In this document: positions 57,389 through 64,000 of the stretch, piece by piece
Numbering within the stretch: position 1 is the first letter of the stretch
Layout: each line of letters starts with the position of its first letter
Assembly (NCBI RefSeq): GCF_026212465.1
Contig: NC_080053.1
Coordinates: 11,509,176-11,573,175 of the forward strand
DNA: 64,000 nucleotides
Reading direction: 5' to 3'
DNA from: Amaranthus tricolor
Taxonomy: Eukaryota > Streptophyta > Magnoliopsida > Caryophyllales > Amaranthaceae
The notes under the pieces: generated by a model
The model's database searches: none
What the model was told of the DNA's origin: nothing
What the model saw: only the letters and a program-made list of their open reading frames with translations
Program-made: the position numbers and the translations under genes

Positions 57389-58193
57389 TTAATTCAAATG
57401 TATACCTTCTGTGTGATCTACATGTATATAACCAACATCTACATCATCTTCATCCATGGATTTTGTATCGATAAAGGGCGAGAAATCTTCATAAGCATCA
57501 TATTCTCCCTCATCCTCAACATCACCTATACCAAGGATACTTCTTTTTCCCGGTACAACAATAGACCATTTTTTATCAGACAAGTCTACAATGTAGAATA
57601 CTTGCTTGGCCTGTGTGGCTAATATAAATGGCTCCTCACTATCACGCAAACTAGTTAAATCTACAAGAGTGAATCCACAAGGGTCATTAGTTTTTACGCA
57701 TCGTCGATTGCTATCTACCCCTTGCATTTGAAAAGACCAATAGTGAAACTAGAATAGTCAAGCTTCCATATTTTATGTACCCGCCCATAGTATACCAATT
57801 TAGCATCAACCAGCGATTGATCCTTGGCACTCGCGTAAAATATAGATGACGCCAAAATAGAAACCCCATTATTCTGCAGATAAGATGACTTCTTATCTTG
57901 ACCCTCAGTAAAAAATGTGAAGCCATTGACATCGTAACCCTCATATTTGTTGACATCTTCACGAGGACCAAAAGCTAACCACTTAACAGTTTCAGATACA
58001 CCCTTGAGTTCTTCACATATTACTCAATTGTGAAACCAATCAATAAACGTCTTATTATGCAACTGCATCAATGCCCTATCCCCTTTAGAAGGATATTTGG
58101 CGCGCAATATATCAAAATGCTCATTCAAAAAAGGATGGATTTCTGGAATACGATGCAACACACACAAGTGTACTTGTAGAAGACTGTCTTAAG
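57389..58193 (-). pseudogene. CACTA TNP2 C-terminus and DUF4216 region
   Basis: The minus strand reads VHLCVLHRIPEIHPFLNEHF and RALMQLHNKTFIDWFHN, a stop, ICEELKGVSETVKWLAFGP, YEGYDVNGFTFFTEGQDKKS, VYYGRVHKIWKLDYSSFTI and then (after a 1-base loss near 57725) VDSNRRCVKTNDPCGFTLVD. This is the end of a TNP2-type transposase joined to DUF4216, ending in an acidic tail at 57389. The small shift and the stop at about 58025 disable it. Confidence 0.8.
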
Positions 58194-58296
58194 GATACCA
58201 TAATACCTTAGCCACCTCAATTTTAACGCATCTTTCTTTATAGAAAACAAGCGCTTGAATCTAAGTATTATTGGAAGATACCATAATACCTTAGCC
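58194..58296. repeat. 20-bp direct repeat at the CACTA internal deletion
   Basis: GATACCATAATACCTTAGCC occurs at 58194-58213 and 58277-58296. It lies where TNP2 N-terminal sequence meets C-terminal sequence. Confidence 0.9.
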
Positions 58297-59058
58297 GGGG
58301 GCCCTTTAGCATCCCGAGCCCCTTTAAGCTTGTAACGCGATAACCCACACCTAGGACACTCTTCTAAATTCTGATTTTTATGCCGATACAATACACAATC
58401 ATTCGAACATGGATGAATCTTCTGGTACTCTAAGCCGAAAGGACACATGAGCTTTTTGGCATAATATGTCAACATTGGAAGTTAATTCCCTCAGTAGCAT
58501 CTCACTTAATGCTTCTAAAAACATTGTGAAACTAGTGTCACTCCAGTTGAACTTTGACTTAATGTTGAAAATTCTCAACACGTCTGTTAGTTTGGTGAAC
58601 TTTGTACATTCAGGGTACAAAGACTTTTGAGAAGCCTCTGTCAACAAGTCAAAAACACGAGGTTGTTTTCCTAACTCATCCTCGACTCCCTCCATCATCT
58701 CATCAACACGATCTACATCCTCATCAACATTCTCTTCATCTGTATCATACACAGCAACACAATCTACTACATCCTCATTGACATCCTTAACAACACTTTT
58801 TTCTTTGTAAACTCCCTCCTCACCATGCCAAACCCAAACATGATATTGAGGCCTAAACTCACGTCGAAGTATGTGCTTCCTAAGGATAACAACACTATCT
58901 ACCTTTAATACATTACCACACTTGACACATGGGAAATAAAAACCAACTCCCTCCGTCCTAACTTGATGTTCAACGGCAATACTACAAAATTCTAATATGC
59001 CATTAATAAATTTTGACGATTCAATGCTTCCATACATCCAAGAATGATCTTTTGTCAT
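58214..59058 (-). pseudogene. CACTA transposase-associated domain and TNP2 N-terminus
   Basis: Begins MTKDHSWMYG (ATG at 59058), then GVGFYFPCVKCGNVLKVDSV and PQYHVWVWHGE, the transposase-associated domain with its Cys pair. An acidic linker and LYPECTKFTKL lead to a frameshift near 58440. The frame then reads PFGLEYQKIHPCSNDCVLYR, EECPRCGLSRYK and LPIILRFKRLFSIKKDA, the opening of TNP2, including the C-x2-C ECPRCG box. It stops at the deletion scar; the catalytic core is missing. Confidence 0.85.
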
Positions 59059-59114
59059 CCTAAGTGTAATTAATTAATTCAAAACAAAATTAATAATCAC
59101 TTTTTAACATATAT

Positions 59115-59837
59115 TGTAACATCTCGGAAAAACTCGGATCGTTTGAAAAGAGAAGACGACTATTTTTTTTTAAAGAAAGGTAAATAAAGTACGAGTCAAA
59201 CCAGGATATTAGAAGGCAGTTATAGAACGGATTTGAAATCAAGGAAAGCTTGCGGATCGAGTTCTATTAGTGTAATTATAAACTACTAGATATAAGAAAT
59301 TCTTAGCAGCAGATAAGTATGTAAAATTAAATCTACTTATTACAACTTGAGAACGAAATCGCCTCATAAAACCAAATATTCTTTAAACTTTATTCGGATT
59401 CTTATCAAGACTTCTGTATCTTAACGATTTATTTCTCTAAGGGACAATCCTCACTCCCCAGACCTGCAACTTAACTTACTGCTAGTCATTGCCCAGAAAG
59501 GAAACAACTTCATCGCAGGGTCGTTAAGACCAAAAGTACACGTCAGCAAACGTCGCATACCAATTGATTAAATACAACAAGAGAAAGATTTAATAGCTGT
59601 CGATTTCAGAAAATACGCTTCGACCACGTTAATTAAGAATAATCAATTTCATGTAAGGGTTAGTCAGCCATACTGCTGTACTATCCAGCCATACTGCCTG
59701 TACAACTCCAATCTCCATAAGTGAGACATTACATTAGGGGAAGCTAACCCCTATGCAAGTCTCTACCATAGACACTCGCCTTACTTCGGTGCCTATGGTT
59801 AAGTATGCATACCCCCGCAGTGGCTCATAATGCCCCT
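59115..59837 (-). repeat. Gypsy-like LTR, truncated by a Copia insertion
   Basis: TGTAACATCTCGGAAAAAC at 59115 is a typical LTR terminus (on the minus strand an LTR ends CGAGATGTTACA). Near 59740-59830, CTATGGTTAAGTATGCATAC and CCGCAGTGGCTCATAATGCC resemble segments of large plant Gypsy LTRs. The remainder should lie beyond the Copia element, outside the window. Confidence 0.5.
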
Positions 59838-60025
59838 TGTTGGACCTCTTGAATTTTGATGATGACTACACTTTATTTAAGCGAACATGTTTTTAGAGAT
59901 TGTGCAGGTCGATATCCGATTATGATTATGATCGTTGATAGTACCTATGCCTTAGCTTATGGAAACGTACATGTCAAAATGTTTCAATTGATGTTAGGAG
60001 AAGTATATCGCTTGGGATGTAAAAT

Positions 60026-60098
60026 GGAGACAGCAGATCTACTGTTCCTAAGTTGGATGTTCTAGCTAAACTGAAGTCTAGAGACAGCGCACTGTTCC
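60026..60098 (+). promoter_or_regulatory. Pair of palindromes in U3 of the second SIRE element
   Basis: GGAGACAGCAGATCTACTGTTCC (60026-60048) and GAGACAGCGCACTGTTCC (60081-60098) correspond to the pair in the other element's LTR, at about the same distance from the LTR start. Confidence 0.5.
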
Positions 60099-60621
60099 TA
60101 AGCTGAAGGTTGACTACGTTGACTGAAAATTCTGGTTATTATATTTTAATTAGTATTTTTAGTTAATGTATTTAATAAAATTAATTTGTTGCAGTAATAA
60201 TTTATTAAATTAATTGGCAAATCGTTTTGCTTAAATAAAATGAATTAACGTTTTTATTTTTAAGATCCTTTATTTTAGGATCTATTTTTAGTAATCCAGG
60301 ATTTGTTAAATATAGAACTAACTGATTTGAATTAGTCTTAGCTATCTTCTTAACTGGTTTTTATTCCTAAAAATTAGCAAGCAACCATTCCCACTAAGAT
60401 TAACCGTTTCTATTAATAGCAAAAACGTTCCAGCAATTAGTACTGGAACAGGAACAGCTATTGAAGAAACTGCTGCTTGAAGGGAACAGAAGACAGCGGT
60501 TATTTCTGTCTGGTTTGACTTAGTCAAATAACCGTATGGCTGCATTATCCACATTACACCCATGATCTTTTGATAATGGAATAATGGATTGGAATATTCC
60601 TTATTCTTAGGGATTTTAGCT

Positions 60622-60630
60622 CTATAAATA
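60622..60630 (+). promoter_or_regulatory. TATA box of the second SIRE element LTR
   Basis: CTATAAATA, followed by AAGAGACTCGG. Position and context match the TATA box in the LTRs of the first SIRE element. Confidence 0.6.
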
Positions 60631-60854
60631 AGAGACTCGGTTATTCATAAAAACTTGCCTTAGTATGAGCCATTAAATCATACGTAATTTTGGGAGAATT
60701 TTTACAAGAAAATTTTGTTTTAAAAATGTCAATTAATTTATAATATTTTCTTATGCAACTCATTGATTTTATTTTTAGAGAATTTTTATCCTTTGTAAGG
60801 GTTTTTGAGAGAATTTGTAATTAGACTCGGGTGAGTCTAAGGGGAAATTAGATA

Positions 60855-61025
60855 GCTTTTAATGAAGCTAGAGAAGAGATTAGCTTTGAGTAAAGCTAAG
60901 GAGAAAGCTTCTAGTGAAGCTTGTGGTGAGAATTAGCTTTTAGTGAAGCTAAGTTTGTTGCTTTGAGTGAAGCAATTTAAGAGAGAAGAGTTGGCCTAGT
61001 TGATGCGCTTCGAGTGAAGTAAGAT
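60855..61025 (+). repeat. Expanded AGCTTTGAGTGAAGCTAAG hairpin repeats in the LTR
   Basis: At least six variants of GCTTT(G/T)AGTGAAGC, each a small stem-loop, lie downstream of the TATA box. The other element has only one or two equivalents (near 9850 and 18170 on the minus strand). Confidence 0.75.
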
Positions 61026-61284
61026 GTTTAATGTAATTGTAACGAGTTGCCTTAAACATAGTGGAGAATTTAGAAATCCCGTGGGGTCGTGGTTTTTCCT
61101 TCTATTTAGGCCTAGAAGGTTTCCACGTAAAAATCGTTTGTCTCTTTTAATTATTTCGCTCTAAGTTTAAGCTTTATTTATTTTATTCAATTCCGCAAAA
61201 ACAGGGCGAAAACGCTTAAACTAGTAACAACAACAATTCACCCCCCCTCTTGTTGCTGTTCCCGTTCCTAATTGAGTCTACAAT

Positions 61285-61296
61285 TGGTATAAGAGC
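61285..61296 (+). other. Primer binding site of the second SIRE element
   Basis: TGGTATAAGAGC, one base different (C to A) from the iMet-type site TGGTATCAGAGC of its relative. Confidence 0.8.
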
Positions 61297-61349
61297 CCTG
61301 TTCCCAGTAGATCAGGAAACCCTGAGGGCTGATTCTGGTGTTCCCGAAA

Positions 61350-61586
61350 ATGTCAATTATGAACGAGCGAATGGAAGAAGGGTATTCTACTCAAAGACCA
61401 CCCATGTTTAATGGAAAATTCTACACTTATTGGATGAATAGAATGGAGATCTTCATCAAAGCGGAAAATTATCAAGTTTGGAGAGTCATCGAAATTGGAG
61501 ATTTTGAGGTAACCATTACTAACTCCAATCATGAAATTGCTCCCAAACCCAAACCGTATTTGAAAAAGAAGATTTTCAAAAGATAG
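61350..61586 (+). pseudogene. gag: Gag N-terminus of the second SIRE element
   Basis: MSIMNERMEEGYSTQRPPMF, then NGKFYTYWMNRMEIFIKAEN, the N-terminal capsid-type opening of SIRE gag proteins. A frameshift at about 61555 (frame ends at TAG 61584-61586) moves to the gag-pol frame, which continues EKEDFQKIEINAFAIKQ. The capsid body is absent. Confidence 0.8.
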
Positions 61587-64000
61587 AAATTAATGCCTTT
61601 GCCATAAAGCAGGTATGTTCTTCTAACTCATTTTCTGTCCATCCATCCAAATTGAGTAAAAATAAATTAATAGAGTTGCTAAAGGAGACACAAATTAAAC
61701 TTGGAAATTGCAATGTTAAGTGTCTCCAATTAGAAAAGGAACTCAAGGTAAGCAAAGACCATGTCTCCTATATAAACACCTTTAGATACGATGTTCAAAA
61801 CATATTTTTCGGTTTGTTGGACCTAAACATAATCCTAAAGGAAAGTATGGAGAGAATTAAAAAGGAAAATGTTATTCTTAATATTGAGTTATCACAATAC
61901 AAATTATTAGGCTTAAATGAAGAATTGAATGATGCATCTATTAAAGATTTATGCTATTTAAAATTAAATCAGGAATCCGACCGTAACAATGATGACAAGC
62001 TTGAATTAAGTTCAAGAGAAAAAGGGAAAATCAAAATTACTCCCAAATGGATTCAAGATGCTAAAAGTAAAAATTCAAAAGGCCTAAAATATTTTAAGAA
62101 TAACAAGAAGAAAAAGGCTTACGTTGATCTCCCTAGCGACAGGTTCTGTTCCTTCTGTGGAGGAACTGGTCATCTGAAGGACCAGTGCACCAAAAGGGAA
62201 CAGTACACTGTCTCCAACAGAAACTATGTCGATAACATTCAGATTAAGAAAAATGATTCATGCAAAATCGACAAGGAACCCAAGAAAGTCTGGGTTCCTG
62301 TAACTAACAATTATCTTTTTCAAGTCCAAGTGAGGGGGAACAGCTCATGGTATCTCGACAGTGGGTGTTCCAAGCACATGACGGGTGACAAATCTAAGTT
62401 TCTCTCACTTGAAGCCTATGATGGGGGAACAGTAACCTTCGGTGACAATATGAAGGGTGAGATAATAGCCAAAGGAAAAGTTGGAAGGTCATGTTCCCAT
62501 GCTATCGATAATGTATTTTTAGTCGAGAATTTGAAACATAACTTACTTAGCATTTCTCAATTTTGTGATAAAGGTAACTCTGTAAACTTTACTTCTGAAA
62601 GATGCATTATTTCTAGGAATGACACACGAGACACCGTTCTTGAGGGAATCAGAAAAGGGAACACCTATGTGGTAGACCTGGACACTGTTCCCAGAAACAG
62701 TCTAACGTGTCTAAGCGTTATAGAAGACGACCCACTTCTTCGGCATAAGCGTCTAGGTCATGCTAGTTATTCATTGATTAATACATTAAGATCTAAAGAC
62801 CTAGTTAGAGGACTACCAGCTATAAAATTCCTTAAGGATGAAACATGTGATCCTTGTGCCAAAGGAAAACAAGTTAGGTCATCTTTTAAACCAAAGAATG
62901 TTGTGACCACCTCAAAAACGCTTGAATTATTACATATGGATTTGTGTGGACCTATGAGAATACAAAGCCGTAGTGGCAAAAGATATGTGTTTGTTATTGT
63001 TGATGATTATAGTAGATCTACATGGACTTTATTTCTAGTTAGTAAAGATGAAGCCTTAAATGAGTTTGTTTCTTTCGCTAACAAAATACAAAAATCTACC
63101 AATAATCAAATTGTTCACATAAGGTCAGATCATGGTAAAGAATTTGAAAATTCAAGTTTTATGAGTTCTTGCAATGAACATGGAATAAGTCACAATTTTT
63201 CCGCACCAAGAACACCACAACAAAATGGTGTAGTAGAAAGGAAAAATAGAACTTTAGAGGAAATGGCTAGAACCATGTTAATTGCTAGTGGTTTACCTAG
63301 AAATTTTTGGGCCGAGGCTGTTAACACTGCATGTTATATTTTGAATCGAGTATTAATAAGACCAATTACTTCTAAGACACCTTATGAATTGCTTAAAGGT
63401 GTTAAACCAAATATTTCCTATTTTCGTGTGTTTGGATGCAAATGTTTTGTTCATGTGAATGGTAAAAGAAACATAGGTAAGTTTGATGAAAGAAGTGATG
63501 AAGCAGTATTCCTCGGTTACTCATCACATAGTAAGGCATACAGAGTTTATAACAAAAGAACAATGAGTGTGGAAGAATCCGTTCATATAATTTTCGATGA
63601 ATCTAACTTTTCGACAAGTGAACAGGAAACAAGTAATATTAAAATAGGTCTTGCAAACTTGGAAGATGATGATGAAGGAATTAAAGTGCAAGATCAAGGA
63701 ACAGAACAGCCGGTTCCAGCAGAAGCAGAAAGTACTGATCAAGTTCAGGAACTGCCAGAACATCAGGAACAGCAGACTGTTCCCAATCCAGCTATTCCCA
63801 CAGATGAGCAGAACAATCCAGTAGCTGAACAGAATGTTAATCAAGCTGATGAACCAGAACATGCTACTGTTCCCACAAGAGATTTTGTGCCAAAACCTTG
63901 GAGATATCAAAAATACCATCCTCTTGATTTGATTATAAGTGATTTGAATAAAGGAACACAAACTCGATCTCAAATGAGAAATTTTTGTGCACATTTTGCG
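61556..64000 (+). CDS. Gag-pol of the second SIRE element, continuous frame running off the edge
   Basis: One frame with no stop from 61556 to the window end. Order: gag spacer (LSKNKLIELLKETQIKLG), zinc knuckle CSFCGGTGHLKDQC, protease [13 protein letters not shown], integrase zinc site ([19 protein letters not shown]) and catalytic core ([27 protein letters not shown]), then the Pro/Gln/Glu-rich linker. Unlike the element at 9540-19177, no stop separates gag from pol (the TAA position reads TAT). It starts after a frameshift, so it is not translatable from its own gag ATG without a correction. WHKRLGH has become RHKRLGH. Confidence 0.85.

Larger units (their letters stand above)
56249..59114 (-). 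mobile_element. CACTA (En/Spm) transposon, internally deleted, right end lost
   Basis: The left terminus CACTAGTGGAAAAA is the superfamily signature. Subterminal TATGCTGCGGTTC repeats in both orientations follow at 56270-56490. Coding remnants on the minus strand are, in order, a transposase-associated domain, the start of TNP2, a large deletion, the end of TNP2 and DUF4216. The opposite CACTA terminus is absent; an LTR begins at 59115. Confidence 0.9.
59838..61282 (+). repeat. 5' LTR of the second SIRE-lineage element
   Basis: 1445 bp from TGTTGGACC to GAGTCTACA. Compared with 17858-19177 it shares both ends, the U3 palindromes and the TATA box, and is longer because of expanded AGCTTTGAGTGAAGCTAAG-type repeats near 60855-61025. 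Confidence 0.9.
59838..64000 (+). mobile_element. Second SIRE-lineage Copia element, 3' part outside window
   Basis: The 5' LTR, primer site, gag and pol up to the integrase-RT linker are present. Its LTR start (TGTTGGACCTCTTGAATTTT) and proteins are clearly related to the element at 9540-19177, but diverged. It is cut by the window edge, so presence of an ORF3 and the second LTR cannot be judged. Confidence 0.92.

Noticed and set aside
57290..57622. A 110-codon plus-strand frame.
   Set aside because: Antisense to the DUF4216 coding remnant and the tandem repeats.
1..64000. CRISPR arrays, bacterial operons, rRNA or tRNA genes.
   Set aside because: No regularly spaced repeats, no Shine-Dalgarno-led gene clusters and no cloverleaf sequences were seen; the content is plant nuclear.

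Overview
This window is nuclear DNA from a flowering plant. It is AT-rich and dominated by transposable elements, with one clearly recognisable host gene, an R2R3-MYB transcription factor. Repeat style (SIRE-type Copia elements with long LTRs, short elements with GAGACGGTCTC-like ends, TGTTACA-ended LTRs) suggests a eudicot, possibly Caryophyllales. That placement is inference only.

Layout. 1-2666: decayed coiled-coil gene of unknown function. 2676-7500: inverted-repeat and MITE-type elements, a Gypsy integrase fragment fused to a piece of the same coiled coil, a hairpin cluster and a small spliced gene fragment. 7504-20130: a TATTAG-rich array split by a 5'-truncated LINE, itself split by a complete, very young SIRE-lineage Copia element (9540-19177, target duplication GCTCC). 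20150-24376: a Copia scrap, then the MYB gene on the minus strand (three inferred exons, 24075 to 20618). 24380-29130: AT-rich intergenic DNA with degenerate repeats. 29130-36080: an old LTR-like sequence holding a solo LTR (duplication CTGGC) and a PIF/Harbinger element (duplication TAA). 37242-42068: a Copia element disabled by only four stop codons. 42190-44425: a much older Copia relic. 44956-49855: a third Copia element on the minus strand (duplication TATTT). 50419-53492: a Stowaway-like MITE and an internally deleted hAT (duplication GTTAACAC). 54777-55603: a GRF zinc-finger relic and an orphan terminal exon. 56249-59114: an internally deleted CACTA element. 59115-64000: a truncated LTR cut by a second SIRE-lineage Copia element that runs off the right edge.

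The most interesting object is the young Copia element at 9540-19177. Its two 1.32-kb LTRs look almost identical and its pol is intact. Its gag, however, keeps only the spacer and zinc-knuckle part and has lost the capsid region. Gag and pol share one reading frame split by a single TAA, and pol has no ATG before its protease active site. A 582-codon third ORF lies downstream of pol, in the position of the env-like genes of SIRE and Athila elements. It resembles the plant transposon protein family and carries a basic N-terminus, an acidic/lysine-rich middle and a C-terminal coiled coil. The sister element at the right edge has the same kind of gag loss but no stop between gag and pol, and its LTR carries the same pair of palindromes in U3. 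Together these suggest a family that relies on capsid supplied in trans.

All calls were made by reading the sequence and translations by eye. No database search, alignment program or fold prediction was run.
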